Assembly (NCBI GenBank): GCA_903908265.1
Contig: CAIVRI010000080.1
Span: forward strand, 1-64,000
Source of the DNA: an uncultured Pseudomonadota bacterium
GTDB taxonomy: Bacteria; Pseudomonadota; Gammaproteobacteria; Steroidobacterales; Steroidobacteraceae
Length of the DNA: 64,000 nucleotides
Direction: 5' to 3'
Shown: positions 28,021-36,979 of the stretch, piece by piece
Position numbering within the stretch: the first letter of the stretch is position 1
How the letters are laid out: each line of letters opens with the position of its first letter
The notes under the pieces: generated by a model
Told to the model about the DNA's origin: nothing
Databases searched by the model: none
What the model saw: only the letters and a program-made list of their open reading frames with translations
Made by a program: the position numbers and the translations under genes

Positions 28021-29436
28021 TCAGTAAGGCGCGTCTATGTCGCCCATGGCGACATAGACGCTCTTAAGTTGCGTGTAGTGATCAATCGCGGCGCGACCGT
28101 TCTCGCGGCCGAGCCCTGAGCGTTTGTGCCCTCCGAACGGCAGTTCAACGGGCGTGATGTTGTAGTGATTGATCCAACAGGTGCCGGCTTCCAAATTGGC
28201 AATGACGCGATGCGCGCGCGTCAGGTCGTTGGTAAACACCCCCGCGGAAAGGCCAAATTCGGTCGCATTCGCGCGGGCAACCACCTCGTCTTCATCGACG
28301 AACTCCAGCACGCTCATCACGGGCCCGAAGATCTCCTCCCGCACGATCGCCATGTCATCATTACAGCAATCAAAAACCGTCGGCGCTACGAAAAAGCCGC
28401 GGTCGCAGCCGTTGCTTAGTACGCGATGCCCACCACAGAGCAGTTTTGCCCCTTCGGCTTGGCCACGCTCGATATAACCGAGCACTTTGTGCATGTGCGC
28501 TTCGGAGATCAGAGCGCCGATCTGAGTATCGGGATCCATCGGATCGCCCAGGCGCATCGCCGCCACACGGGCGCTTAGTTTCTCTAGGAAGGCCGCCTTG
28601 AGGCGCTGATGCACGAACACGCGGGTGCCGTTGGAACACACTTCGCCCGCGGAATAAAAATTGGCCAGTAGAGCAGCGCTGACGGCATTATCGAGCTTGG
28701 CATCCTCGAAGACGATCAAGGGTGACTTGCCGCCAAGCTCTAACGTGACGTACTTGAGTGTCGATGCGGCATCCGCCATCACAGCCTTGCCGGTAGTGAC
28801 CGCGCCGGTAAGAGAAATTTTGCGAATGTCCGGATGACTACTTAGCAACCGGCCGGTATCCGCGTAACCCTGCACCACTTGAAACACGCCATCGGGGAGG
28901 CCTGCCTGTGCATAGGCCTTAGCGAGTTCGAGTGCTGTCAAGGGCGTCAGTTCGGCCGGCTTGAAGATCATGGCATTGCCGCACGCCAAAGCAGGTGCGG
29001 ATTTCCAACAGGCAATCTGAATGGGGTAATTCCATGCACCAATACCCGCCACTACGCCGAGTGGTTCACGACGGGTATAGCCAAACGCGCTAGGCCCAAG
29101 GTCAATGTGCTCCCCGGCAATGGTGGCAGCAACCCCGGCGTAATACTCCAGACAATCCGCGCCTGATTGCACGTCGACAACCTGGGTTTCCTGGATGGGC
29201 TTGCCGGTATCCTGGGTCTCCAGGCGCGCAAGTTCGGTATTGCGGGCACGGAGAATATCGGCCGTTCGACGCAAGATTCGACCGCGTTCGGTACCGGTCA
29301 TGCGGCCCCACACCCGTTGGCCTTCAATCGCTCTGGACACAGCCGAATCGACCTCTTTGGGCCCATCGACAGTCAGTTCTGCCAGTAGTTCGCCGTTCGC
29401 GGGATTGATCGTTCGAATCGTATGCACTGCACTCAC
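28021..29436 (-). CDS. betB: Betaine aldehyde dehydrogenase
   Basis: NAD(P)-dependent oxidation of betaine aldehyde to glycine betaine. 471 aa. All ALDH residues are canonical here, unlike in the ALDH at 3403: [15 protein letters not shown] (general-base Glu), [15 protein letters not shown] (nucleophile Cys), [13 protein letters not shown], and PWNY-like [30 protein letters not shown]. The frame opens at GTG 29436; a GTG three codons later (29427) has a better-placed AAGGTGA, so the exact start is open. First gene of a betB-betA unit feeding glycine betaine to the demethylation genes to the right. Confidence 0.9.
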   Translation of the reverse strand: MSAVHTIRTINPANGELLAELTVDGPKEVDSAVSRAIEGQRVWGRMTGTERGRILRRTADILRARNTELARLETQDTGKPIQETQVVDVQSGADCLEYYAGVAATIAGEHIDLGPSAFGYTRREPLGVVAGIGAWNYPIQIACWKSAPALACGNAMIFKPAELTPLTALELAKAYAQAGLPDGVFQVVQGYADTGRLLSSHPDIRKISLTGAVTTGKAVMADAASTLKYVTLELGGKSPLIVFEDAKLDNAVSAALLANFYSAGEVCSNGTRVFVHQRLKAAFLEKLSARVAAMRLGDPMDPDTQIGALISEAHMHKVLGYIERGQAEGAKLLCGGHRVLSNGCDRGFFVAPTVFDCCNDDMAIVREEIFGPVMSVLEFVDEDEVVARANATEFGLSAGVFTNDLTRAHRVIANLEAGTCWINHYNITPVELPFGGHKRSGLGRENGRAAIDHYTQLKSVYVAMGDIDAPY

Positions 29437-29511
29437 CTTGTACTGATCCTGTATGTGGGCGAACCATTGGTTGCCGCACGATGAAATTAATCTACCGTAC
29501 TCGCTCGTCCG

Positions 29512-29937
29512 CTAGACATTACCCACAATCCACGGATTGATGACCTGCAGACCATCCATCAGAAAATTGGTCGTATTTCGCGTCACCAGCGCATAGCGAT
29601 GGGTTATTGCCGTGGCGGCTGTCAGGGCCTCACTGCAAGCGCGCGGTCTGAGCGCCTGCAGCACTGCCGCACGACGCGCGACCTCCCCATCGATGGCAAT
29701 GATGCGATCTTGGTAGCGGGCCAAAAAGCCACTCAACCACTGGCGCAAAATAATGCCCTGCGCTGCAGCCTGACGCTCCATGAGTAGGCAGCCCAATTCA
29801 AGATCTACAACGGTTATGGCCGATAAGTACACCGCTGAATCCTCAACTTGCCCTAGCCAATGCGCAACTTGTGCATTGCCGTAGCCGGCGCTGATGCGCT
29901 TCATTTCCGACACAACCGTGGTATCCAGTAAATACAC
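29512..29937 (-). CDS. PIN-domain ribonuclease toxin (VapC/FitB type)
   Basis: 141 aa from the GTG at 29937, giving the typical start MYLLDTTVVSEMKR with the first acidic residues of the PIN site. The distal site reads SEALTAATAITH and VTRNTTNF, where many VapCs have Asp in place of the first Glu and of the Asn, so one metal-ligand position may be weakened. Starts 2 nt after the antitoxin stop. A type II toxin-antitoxin pair inserted between betB and the methyltransferase gene. Confidence 0.85.
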   Translation of the reverse strand: MYLLDTTVVSEMKRISAGYGNAQVAHWLGQVEDSAVYLSAITVVDLELGCLLMERQAAAQGIILRQWLSGFLARYQDRIIAIDGEVARRAAVLQALRPRACSEALTAATAITHRYALVTRNTTNFLMDGLQVINPWIVGNV

Positions 29938-29939
29938 GT

Positions 29940-30209
29940 TTAAGCTGAAAATTGCTCGTCGGACCGATGCGCGCAGCCGCGTTCTGGCTCCCACTCAAAA
30001 TCCAACTCCCCAGCCTCAAATTGGGCCCCGAGGACTACCAGCGTATCGAGCACAGACTGCCCAGAACGCGTGAGCTCGCGAAATTTCTCCATAGACAGCA
30101 ACACGAAGGCCGGCTCGCCGCGATCGGTGATGCATAACGGTTCCGCCACAGCGGCACGTTTCGCGCCCGCCACGTCACTATTGAATAGTCGGCTCGAGAC
30201 CGTTTTCAT
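29940..30209 (-). CDS. Phd/YefM-type antitoxin
   Basis: 89 aa. The N-terminal Phd/YefM fold is recognisable in AAVAEPLCITDRGEPAFVLLSMEKFREL; the acidic C-terminal tail would bind and block the PIN toxin. GGAGG lies 9 nt before the ATG. Such antitoxins repress their own promoter; a perfect 16-bp palindrome overlaps the likely -35 upstream. Confidence 0.85.
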   Translation of the reverse strand: MKTVSSRLFNSDVAGAKRAAVAEPLCITDRGEPAFVLLSMEKFRELTRSGQSVLDTLVVLGAQFEAGELDFEWEPERGCAHRSDEQFSA

Positions 30210-30235
30210 CGCAAGGTACCTCCATCGAGGGGCGG

Positions 30236-30273
30236 ACTGTAGCGATTATTTAACTAAGTGGCAACGTTGCCAC
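30236..30273 (-). promoter_or_regulatory. Antitoxin-toxin promoter with perfect 16-bp palindrome
   Basis: GTGGCAAC directly followed by GTTGCCAC (30258-30273) is a perfect palindrome. On the minus strand its right half contains TTGCCA (30264-30259), 17 bp before TACAGT (30241-30236), a plausible -35/-10 pair 27 bp from the antitoxin ATG. Binding there would block RNA polymerase, as expected for Phd-type autoregulation. Confidence 0.6.
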
Positions 30274-30430
30274 ATTTTTGCGACCTATGGGTTTGATGAG
30301 ACGCGATGCCAGTACGCGCGTTCAACGGTCCCACCACCAAGGGCGCCGCCCCACACACCGCACGTCAGCGCGAGGCCACAGGCCGAGTCTAGACCACTGG
30401 GTCGTGGATACGGATGCGTACGTGCCACCG

Positions 30431-30463
30431 TGGCGCTGTCGCACAAGTCAGTGCCGCAAACTG
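30431..30463 (+). promoter_or_regulatory. Two-part site upstream of mttB1: TGGCGC-N15-TGCCGCAAA
   Basis: TGGCGC at 30431-30436 and TGCCGC at 30452-30457 (followed by AAACTG) have a 21-bp period; another TGTCGC lies between them at 30437. Nearly the same arrangement, TGGCGC-N15-TGTCGCAAA, occurs in the promoter region of the GlxA-type regulator and DMGDH/sox operon at 40497. AraC-family proteins bind direct repeats about two helical turns apart. The site is about 60 bp before the mttB1 ATG. Found by eye. Confidence 0.5.
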
Positions 30464-30524
30464 ATTAGTCCGAGCGAGGCGGGGTGAGATACTGCTCCCC
30501 CTGATCGGACCGGAGTGTCGACAC

Positions 30525-32093
30525 ATGGATGAGGAGCAGGTAACAGCGGGGCGGCGCAGCCGCGGCGGTGGCCGCGAAGCCAAGCGTGCCGCACGCGCGG
30601 CTCGCTCAGCGGTAACCATCCCGTACATCACCCGGCAGATTCCGTATTACGAAGTGCTGACGGAAGAAGGCCTCGCGATCATCGAGCGCAACGCCGACAC
30701 GATCCTTGAAGAAATCGGTATCGACTTTCGCGACGACCCAGAATCGCTGGAGATCTGGAAAGCCGCAGGCGCCTCTGTTGACGGCGAACGCGTACGGTTT
30801 CCGCGCGGTATGTGCCGACAAATCGTTCAGAACAGCGCCCCCCGCGAATTCACGCAGCATGCCCGCAATGCAGCGCGCTCGGTGCAGATTGGGGGCCGTA
30901 ATACGGTGTTTGCACCCGCCTATGGTTCGCCCTTCATCCGCAATCTGGATGAAGGCCGTCGTTACGCCACGATCGAGGACTTCCGCAACTTCGTGAAACT
31001 GGCCTACATGGCGCCGGCGTTACACCACTCGGGTGGCACGATTTGCGAACCGGTCGACTTGCCTGTCAACAAGCGGCACTTCGATATGGTCTATAGCCAC
31101 ATCAAGTACAGCGACAAGGCCTTCATGGGGTCCGTGACGGCACCCGAACGCGCTGAAGACAGCGTAGAGATGGCGAAAATCGCCTTTGGTCCTGACTTTG
31201 TAGACCCCGTCACCGGCCGCAACAAGACGGTCCTCGTCAGCCTGATCAACGCTAACTCCCCTATGACCTTCGACGCGACGATGCTCGGCGCGCTGAAGGT
31301 CTATGCGCGTGCCAATCAAGCGACGATCGTGACGCCGTTCATCCTCGCCGGCGCCATGTCGCCAGTCACGGTCGCGGGCACCGCGGCGCAGACCCTGGCG
31401 GAATCGCTCGCCGGCATGGCCTTCGCGCAGTTGGTCAATCCCGGCGCCCCGGTTATTTTCGGTAGCTTTGCCTCCTCGGTGTCCATGCAATCCGGTGCCC
31501 CGACGTTCGGCACACCAGAACCGGCCTTGGTGCTGTACGTCATGGCCGCCCTAGCGCGCCGCCTCGGCGTGCCCTTCCGGTCCGGTGGCGGTCTATGCGG
31601 CTCCAAGATCCCCGACGCACAAGCGGCTTATGAATCGGCCAATACCCTCTTGCCCACTTGCCTTGCTGGCGTGAACTTCGTCCTGCACACCGCCGGCTGG
31701 TTGGAAGGTGGCCTCGCCATGGGCTACGAGAAGTTCGTCATGGATGCCGATCAGGCCGGCATGATGCAGACCTTCCTACAAGGCGTGGACCTGTCGGAAA
31801 ATGGTCAAGCCATGGATGCCATCCGTGAAGTGGGGCCGGGCAAGCACTTCCTTGGCTGCGCCCATACGCAGGCCAACTTTGAGACGGCTTTTTACCGCTC
31901 GCCGCTCATGGATAACAACAGCTTCGAACAGTGGGAGGCGGAAGGTGCGCCGGATATGGCGGTCCGCGCCAATGCCAACTGGAAGCGGCAACTATCCGAA
32001 TACGAAGCACCCGCCCTCGACCCCGCGATCGACGAAGCATTGCTCGACTTTATCGCGCGCCGCAAGGGTTCTTTCCCGGATTCGAATATCTGA
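30525..32093 (+). CDS. MttB-family quaternary/tertiary amine methyltransferase, non-pyrrolysine (MtgB-like), copy 1
   Basis: 522 aa, read through without an in-frame UAG, so it is the non-pyrrolysine branch. That branch includes MtgB (glycine betaine:corrinoid methyltransferase) and relatives acting on proline betaine, carnitine or butyrobetaine. A basic N-terminal leader (residues 1-30) precedes the TIM barrel: YEVLTEEGLAIIERNADTILEEIGIDF (family N-terminus), GRNTVFAPAYGSPF, INANSPMTFDATMLGALKVYA, GGLCGSKIPDAQAAYES and FLGCAHTQANFETAFYRS. It should move a methyl group from a quaternary amine to the corrinoid protein encoded at 38452-39141. GGAG lies 9 nt before the ATG. Convergent with phyH, 1 bp apart. 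Confidence 0.85.
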   Translation: MDEEQVTAGRRSRGGGREAKRAARAARSAVTIPYITRQIPYYEVLTEEGLAIIERNADTILEEIGIDFRDDPESLEIWKAAGASVDGERVRFPRGMCRQIVQNSAPREFTQHARNAARSVQIGGRNTVFAPAYGSPFIRNLDEGRRYATIEDFRNFVKLAYMAPALHHSGGTICEPVDLPVNKRHFDMVYSHIKYSDKAFMGSVTAPERAEDSVEMAKIAFGPDFVDPVTGRNKTVLVSLINANSPMTFDATMLGALKVYARANQATIVTPFILAGAMSPVTVAGTAAQTLAESLAGMAFAQLVNPGAPVIFGSFASSVSMQSGAPTFGTPEPALVLYVMAALARRLGVPFRSGGGLCGSKIPDAQAAYESANTLLPTCLAGVNFVLHTAGWLEGGLAMGYEKFVMDADQAGMMQTFLQGVDLSENGQAMDAIREVGPGKHFLGCAHTQANFETAFYRSPLMDNNSFEQWEAEGAPDMAVRANANWKRQLSEYEAPALDPAIDEALLDFIARRKGSFPDSNI

Positions 32094-32094
32094 T

Positions 32095-32925
32095 TCACTC
32101 GGCCGTATAGAGCACCGGAAACAGGGGGTGCTCCATCGGTTGACCGGCCGGCAGTTCCCGCTCTAGTCCGACAAACGGCGGTGACGTGACCCAATGCCTA
32201 GGCGCATGCGTCACGTCGTCCCCCATCACGCGCAGCGAAAACACGCGCCGGCGTTGACCAGGGTCCGCACCGGCGGAGGCGTGTAGCGCCAACATGTGGA
32301 ATGCCAGCACATCGCCCGGTTCCATCGGCCAACCGATGATCGGATACGCCGCACGATCAGCTTCGATCGGCGGCATCTCGGTCAGGGTGCCCTCGGGAAA
32401 CCAGTGTGCCTCCGTGGTCATGAACGAGCGCGGCATCAGCCAAGGGCCTAGGTGGGACCCTGCCACAAACTCCAAGGTCGCCGCCCGACTGACTGGGTCC
32501 ACCGGAATCCAGTAGCTGACGTTCTGATGACCTTCGATGTTGTAGTAGGGCTGGTCCTGGTGCCACGGCGTACGCTGGCGCGTACCGGCTTCCTTGGTGA
32601 GCATGTGATCGTGATACAGCCGAATCGTGCGACTGTCTGTCAAACGCGCCGCAACTTCTGCTAACGGCGTCTCTCGGATAAATCGTTCATACGCTGGAAT
32701 TTCGGACCAACAACAAAAGTCTTCGATAAAAAGACCCGGATCCTCGGCGCGGCTGGCGATTTTTGCACGCGGACTGGGCGCGGCGAGGTTTTGATCGATC
32801 CCTTCACGCAGCAGAGCAACCTCCTGCTGCGTTAGCAAGCCCGGCAGGACGATCGCGCCATCGCGTCTAAAGTCCTGAATACGCCGATCCTCTAGATAGC
32901 CTACCGGCAATCGCCGCGCTGCCAT
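32095..32925 (-). CDS. Phytanoyl-CoA dioxygenase (PhyH) family oxygenase
   Basis: 276 aa. Fe(II)/2-oxoglutarate enzyme: HxD in TPWHQDQPYYNIEGHQNVSYWIPV, distal His in VLAFHMLALHASAGADPGQRRRVFSLRVMGD, where the Arg that binds 2-oxoglutarate follows. PhyH relatives in bacteria hydroxylate small molecules such as ectoine, proline or quaternary-amine derivatives. Its tail-to-tail contact with mttB1 hints at a substrate related to quaternary amines, but this is inference. Confidence 0.82.
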   Translation of the reverse strand: MAARRLPVGYLEDRRIQDFRRDGAIVLPGLLTQQEVALLREGIDQNLAAPSPRAKIASRAEDPGLFIEDFCCWSEIPAYERFIRETPLAEVAARLTDSRTIRLYHDHMLTKEAGTRQRTPWHQDQPYYNIEGHQNVSYWIPVDPVSRAATLEFVAGSHLGPWLMPRSFMTTEAHWFPEGTLTEMPPIEADRAAYPIIGWPMEPGDVLAFHMLALHASAGADPGQRRRVFSLRVMGDDVTHAPRHWVTSPPFVGLERELPAGQPMEHPLFPVLYTAE

Positions 32926-32977
32926 ACCGCTCTCCCCATGACGTGATTGGACCGCACTGTCGTCCCTATAGAACGGC

Positions 32978-33008
32978 GAAGGCCCGATCCTACACGGACC
33001 GGGCCTTC
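32978..33008 (-). terminator. Terminator hairpin at the end of the corrinoid operon
   Basis: Perfect 9-bp stem GAAGGCCCG/CGGGCCTTC with a 13-nt loop, 27 bp after the stop of the Fe-S activator gene on the minus strand and before phyH (start 32925). No strong T tract follows. It probably ends or attenuates the seven-gene operon. Confidence 0.55.
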
Positions 33009-33034
33009 CTTGGACGCCGCATCAATTCCGAGTC

Positions 33035-35050
33035 TTAACTTCGGGCCGTTCGCCGACCTGAACGACGCTCACGAGCCTCACCGCCGGAAGAAACTACCGA
33101 TTTGGTCTCCGGCAAGGCCACCGCCAGACGCAAGTTGTCATAGGGCAAGGTCTTATGAGGAATCGCCATGGATTCGACGAAATGCGATTGGAATCTCGGC
33201 TCCAGTGCAGTCTCAATCTTCTCGACCCTACCCACAATCGCTTCGATCGTGGCCCGCGAACGGGAATCCAACAAGGCGATACGCGCGCCGGTGCCTGCCG
33301 CATTACCCGCCGAGGTCACCTCAGCGAGCGCACAGTCCGGGATCATGCCAAGCACCATCGCGTATTTCACGTCGATATGACTACCAAACGCACCAGCCAA
33401 CCGGATCCGATCCACCTTCTCCACGCCCAGTCGCTCCATGAGCAACAAGATGCCCGCATGCAGCGCAGCTTTTGCCAACTGGATGGCACGAACGTCGTTC
33501 TGGGTAATCATCAAGCGCTGTTCGCCCTCATGCAGCACATAGGCGAACGTCCGGCCATTGGCCACAATCCGTGCGGAGCGTTCGGCCATCGATCCATCGA
33601 CCACGCCGTCCTGGTTGATGATGCCGGATAGATACAGCTCAGCCATCACCTCGATGATGCCGGAGCCGCAGATCCCCGTAATGCCGGTGCGGGAAACTGC
33701 CTCGGCAAAGGCCGGATCATCCGACCAAAGCTCGGAACCGATCACCCGGAAGCGTGGCTCCAACGTTACCGGATCGATGCGGATCCGCTCGATCGCGCCG
33801 GGAGCGGCGCGCTGACCGCACGAAATCTGGGCGCCTTCAAATGCCGGTCCCGTGGGGCTTGAGCAAGCCACCAGTCGATCTTTATTACCGAGGACGATCT
33901 CGGCGTTGGTGCCCACGTCGACTAGAAGCGTAATCGGCTCCACCAGATCAGGCCGTTCCGCCAACACCATGCCCGCGGTATCGGCGCCGACGTGCCCAGC
34001 AATGCAAGGCAGTACATAGATACGCGCACACGGATCGATCGCAATACCCAACTCCGCTGCGGTCACGGTGACCGTGCCATCGATGGCCAGTGCAAACGGC
34101 GCACCGCCCAACTCCACCGGATCAATACCGAGCACCAAGTGATGCATGATCGGATTGCCGACGATGGTCATCTCCAGGATCGAGCCGAGCTCGACGCCCG
34201 CCATCTTCGCCACTTCGGCGGTGAGATCGCCAAGAGCTACCCGCACCGCAGCGGTCATCTGTGCCGCGCCACCCGGATTCATCATCGAGTAAGACACGCG
34301 GCTCATCAGATCTTCGCCAAAACGAATCTGGGGGTTCATCAGACCGGCGGACGCGACCACCTCACCGTTGGTGAGATTGCACAAATGCGCAGCAATGGTG
34401 GTGGAGCCTACGTCGACCGCCACGCCATAGACACTCTCGCGCAGACCCGACCAGACCGCGACCACGCGATTGCGATCATGAACCGCCACAGTGACCTTCC
34501 ACTGACCTTGCCGCAAGCGGCTCTGCAGGGTCTGCAGAACACCCAGATCACAGGTCAGATCGGTCAGCCCCCACTCACGCTGCAGCGCATCGGTCATGCG
34601 TCGGACATCCCCCGACGGGTCATGCATATCCGGTTCAGCGACCTCTACATAATGCAACGTAATCAGCGGATACAACTCAATATCACGCGCCTCGGCGGCC
34701 TTACGCACCACCTGACGATGCACTTGGCTGGTCTCTGGCACGTCGACCACCACGTCGCCGAGCAACTTGGCCTGACACGACAACCGACGACCCGGCGCAA
34801 GCACCTTGCGATTGGCCAAACGCTGCTCGGGTGCCGTCACCTCACTCAGGTTCGCTGCATCTGAGCGCACGCCATGCTTGGCAAACTCGCCTTCTTGAAT
34901 ATGCACCTGACAACGTGTGCAGAGGGCGCGCCCACCGCAGACAGAATCAATGTCCACACCCAGCGACCGCGCGGCCGACAACAGCGAAGTGCCAATTTCA
35001 AAGCGCCCGCGCTTACCGGAGGGCGTGAATACGACGAGCGCGTCTGTCAT
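33035..35050 (-). CDS. Corrinoid-reactivating Fe-S/ASKHA ATPase (RACo/DUF4445 type)
   Basis: 671 aa from the ATG at 35050. An N-terminal plant-type [2Fe-2S] domain has Cys38, Cys44, Cys47 (CGGRALCTRC) and Cys92 (RRLSC). A linker domain and a large ASKHA ATP-binding region follow: YGVAVDVGSTTIAAHLCNL, LVDVGTNAEIVLGN, GICGSGIIEVMAEL and RLAGAFGSHIDVKYAM. By family it reduces accidentally oxidised Co(II) corrinoid back to Co(I) in an ATP-dependent way. It is the last gene of the corrinoid operon, 7 nt after the methyl-H4folate methyltransferase gene, which fits this task exactly. Confidence 0.88.
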   Translation of the reverse strand: MTDALVVFTPSGKRGRFEIGTSLLSAARSLGVDIDSVCGGRALCTRCQVHIQEGEFAKHGVRSDAANLSEVTAPEQRLANRKVLAPGRRLSCQAKLLGDVVVDVPETSQVHRQVVRKAAEARDIELYPLITLHYVEVAEPDMHDPSGDVRRMTDALQREWGLTDLTCDLGVLQTLQSRLRQGQWKVTVAVHDRNRVVAVWSGLRESVYGVAVDVGSTTIAAHLCNLTNGEVVASAGLMNPQIRFGEDLMSRVSYSMMNPGGAAQMTAAVRVALGDLTAEVAKMAGVELGSILEMTIVGNPIMHHLVLGIDPVELGGAPFALAIDGTVTVTAAELGIAIDPCARIYVLPCIAGHVGADTAGMVLAERPDLVEPITLLVDVGTNAEIVLGNKDRLVACSSPTGPAFEGAQISCGQRAAPGAIERIRIDPVTLEPRFRVIGSELWSDDPAFAEAVSRTGITGICGSGIIEVMAELYLSGIINQDGVVDGSMAERSARIVANGRTFAYVLHEGEQRLMITQNDVRAIQLAKAALHAGILLLMERLGVEKVDRIRLAGAFGSHIDVKYAMVLGMIPDCALAEVTSAGNAAGTGARIALLDSRSRATIEAIVGRVEKIETALEPRFQSHFVESMAIPHKTLPYDNLRLAVALPETKSVVSSGGEARERRSGRRTARS

Positions 35051-35057
35051 GTTTTTC

Positions 35058-35969
35058 TCAGGCAGGACGACGGCGGTGTCCGCCTTCACGACGTCCGCGA
35101 CCACCATCGGTTGCGCCTGGAACAGGCACGTCACGGTACTTACGGATCCAGCGCGCGCAGTCGGGATCATGACCCATCATGACGTCGGCACCCATGACAG
35201 CCTGCATGGTCTCCGCGTGCAGCGGGTTGGTGATCGCAGAGGTCATGCCAGAACCAATCGCCATGGTGAGGAACGCGGCGTTGATACCATGGCGGTTCGG
35301 CAAGCCGAAGCTGACATTGGAAGCGCCGCAGGTCGTGTTGACCTTCAATTCCGTCCGTAGGCGGTACACAAGGCGCATCACCTGCACACCTGCTTGATTG
35401 ATGGCGCCGATTGGCATCACCAACGGGTCCACGACCACGTCGCTAACGGGAATACCGTGATCCATCGCGCGGTGGACAATCTTCTTGGCCACCTCAAAAC
35501 GCACATCCGGGTCTTCAGAAATACCCGTTTCATCGTTCGAGATCGCGACCACCGCAGCGCCGTACTTCTTCACCAGCGGCAGCACCGTTTCTAGGCGATC
35601 ATCTTCGCCGGTCACCGAGTTGACCAAGGCCTTGCCCTTGTAGACCGCAAGGCCCGCCTCAAGCGCCGCCACAATGGAGGAGTCGATCGACAGCGGCGTG
35701 TCGGTGATCGACTGCACAAGCTGCACGGCCTGCGCCAGGATCGCAGGCTCATCGGCCAGCGGGATTCCCGCGTTGACGTCGAGCATATGGGCGCCCGCTT
35801 CAATCTGCGCCAACGCGTCAGAAATCACGCGTGAAAAGTCGCCCGCCGCCATTTCGGCTGCGAGAATCTTGCGTCCCGTCGGATTGATGCGTTCGCCAAT
35901 AATGACGAATGGGCGGTTAAAACCAATGACGACCTCCCGGGTCGCCGAGCTGATCACGGTATCGGTCAT
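35058..35969 (-). CDS. Methyltetrahydrofolate:corrinoid methyltransferase (pterin-binding, AcsE/MeTr-like)
   Basis: 303 aa from the ATG at 35969; AGGGG lies about 8 nt upstream. Pterin-binding TIM barrel: FVIIGERINPTGRKILAAEM, GAHMLDVNAGIPLADE, PLSIDSSIVAALEAGLAVYKGKALVNSV (cut here for length, continuing SVTGEDD), VAISNDETG, and TCGASNVSFGLPNRHGINAAFL. The family exchanges methyl groups between corrinoid protein and H4folate. In a demethylation pathway it would accept the corrinoid methyl group to give 5-methyl-H4folate. Overlaps metF by 4 bp. Confidence 0.9.
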   Translation of the reverse strand: MTDTVISSATREVVIGFNRPFVIIGERINPTGRKILAAEMAAGDFSRVISDALAQIEAGAHMLDVNAGIPLADEPAILAQAVQLVQSITDTPLSIDSSIVAALEAGLAVYKGKALVNSVTGEDDRLETVLPLVKKYGAAVVAISNDETGISEDPDVRFEVAKKIVHRAMDHGIPVSDVVVDPLVMPIGAINQAGVQVMRLVYRLRTELKVNTTCGASNVSFGLPNRHGINAAFLTMAIGSGMTSAITNPLHAETMQAVMGADVMMGHDPDCARWIRKYRDVPVPGATDGGRGRREGGHRRRPA

Positions 35970-36979
35970 TGGGAATTCCCCTCGAAGTTCAAATCGCGAT
36001 TCGGGTGCCAAGGCACCCGGCCTTCCAGAACGCCGGATCGGTCGACGATCTCGGCAACAGTTTCTTCTTGGCGATACGCCATGATGTGCACGCCGTGGAC
36101 ACCCTTGATGCTGCGGGCTTCCTGAATCAGATCGACGCAAACCTGTCGACCTTCTTTCGCCTGGTCTTCCGCGCCTGCAAGCCGCTGGATCAAAGCATCG
36201 GGCACATGCATTCCAGGCACGTTGTTACGCATCCATTCCGCGCCCTTGGCCGTCTTGAACGGACCGACGCCGATGAGCAAGTACACCTTTTCGAACAGAC
36301 CGAGGTCCTCAACCCGACGCATGAAGTCCCGCAGACGATCCATGTCATAGACATACTGCGTCTGAATAAACTGCGCCCCAGCGGCGACCTTCTTAGCCAG
36401 TCGACTGGCGCGATGCTCAAGCGGCGCCACGGTAGGATTTTCTGCAGCACCAAAGAATACCTTCGGCGCTGAACTCAACTTGCGACCGCTCTGGAAGGTG
36501 CTCTTGTCACGCATGGTGGTGGCGATCTGCAACAGCGAGAGCGAATCCAAATCAAACACGGGCTTTGATTGCGGGTGATCACCAGACTGCACGCCATCGC
36601 CTGACAAACAGAGCATGTTGCAGACGCCCATCGCCGCGCCACCAAGAATGTCGCCTTGGATCGCGATGCGGTTCTTGTCACGGCAAGAAATCTGCATGAC
36701 CGGCGCGTAGCCGACTCGAGCGAGCAGCGCCGAAACGGCAAGACTCGACATATGCACATTGGCGCCAGAGCCGTCGGTCGCATTGATGGCATCAACGTAA
36801 CCATCAAACACGCGCGCACGACGGTACACATCATCCGCATCAGCAGAATCTGGCGGCGCCAACTCCGTAGTCACCGCAAAACCACCCGCACGAAGCACGC
36901 GCTCCAAACGACCTGGCGAAGTGTGTCCTGGGCGCATCGGCAGCATGTCGCCGCCGGTCGGCTCGTCGTCAAATATCAT
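35966..36979 (-). CDS. 5,10-methylenetetrahydrofolate reductase (MetF domain protein)
   Basis: 337 aa. FAD TIM barrel: FAVTTELAPPDSADADDVYRRA, INATDGSGANVHMSSLAVSALL, ISCRDKNRIAIQGDILGGAAMGVCNMLCLSGD (flavin/folate region), GAQFIQTQYVYDMDRLRDF. In this operon it is expected to run in the oxidative direction, from methyl-H4folate to methylene-H4folate, with the MetV-type protein encoded next to it as partner. Both ends overlap neighbours by 4 bp (ATGA), so stoichiometric expression is likely. Confidence 0.9.
   Translation of the reverse strand: MIFDDEPTGGDMLPMRPGHTSPGRLERVLRAGGFAVTTELAPPDSADADDVYRRARVFDGYVDAINATDGSGANVHMSSLAVSALLARVGYAPVMQISCRDKNRIAIQGDILGGAAMGVCNMLCLSGDGVQSGDHPQSKPVFDLDSLSLLQIATTMRDKSTFQSGRKLSSAPKVFFGAAENPTVAPLEHRASRLAKKVAAGAQFIQTQYVYDMDRLRDFMRRVEDLGLFEKVYLLIGVGPFKTAKGAEWMRNNVPGMHVPDALIQRLAGAEDQAKEGRQVCVDLIQEARSIKGVHGVHIMAYRQEETVAEIVDRSGVLEGRVPWHPNRDLNFEGNSQ

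Noticed and set aside
30525-32093. Possible pyrrolysine (UAG) in the MttB homologue
   Set aside because: The frame is continuous with no in-frame amber codon in either MttB copy, and no pyl genes are in the window.
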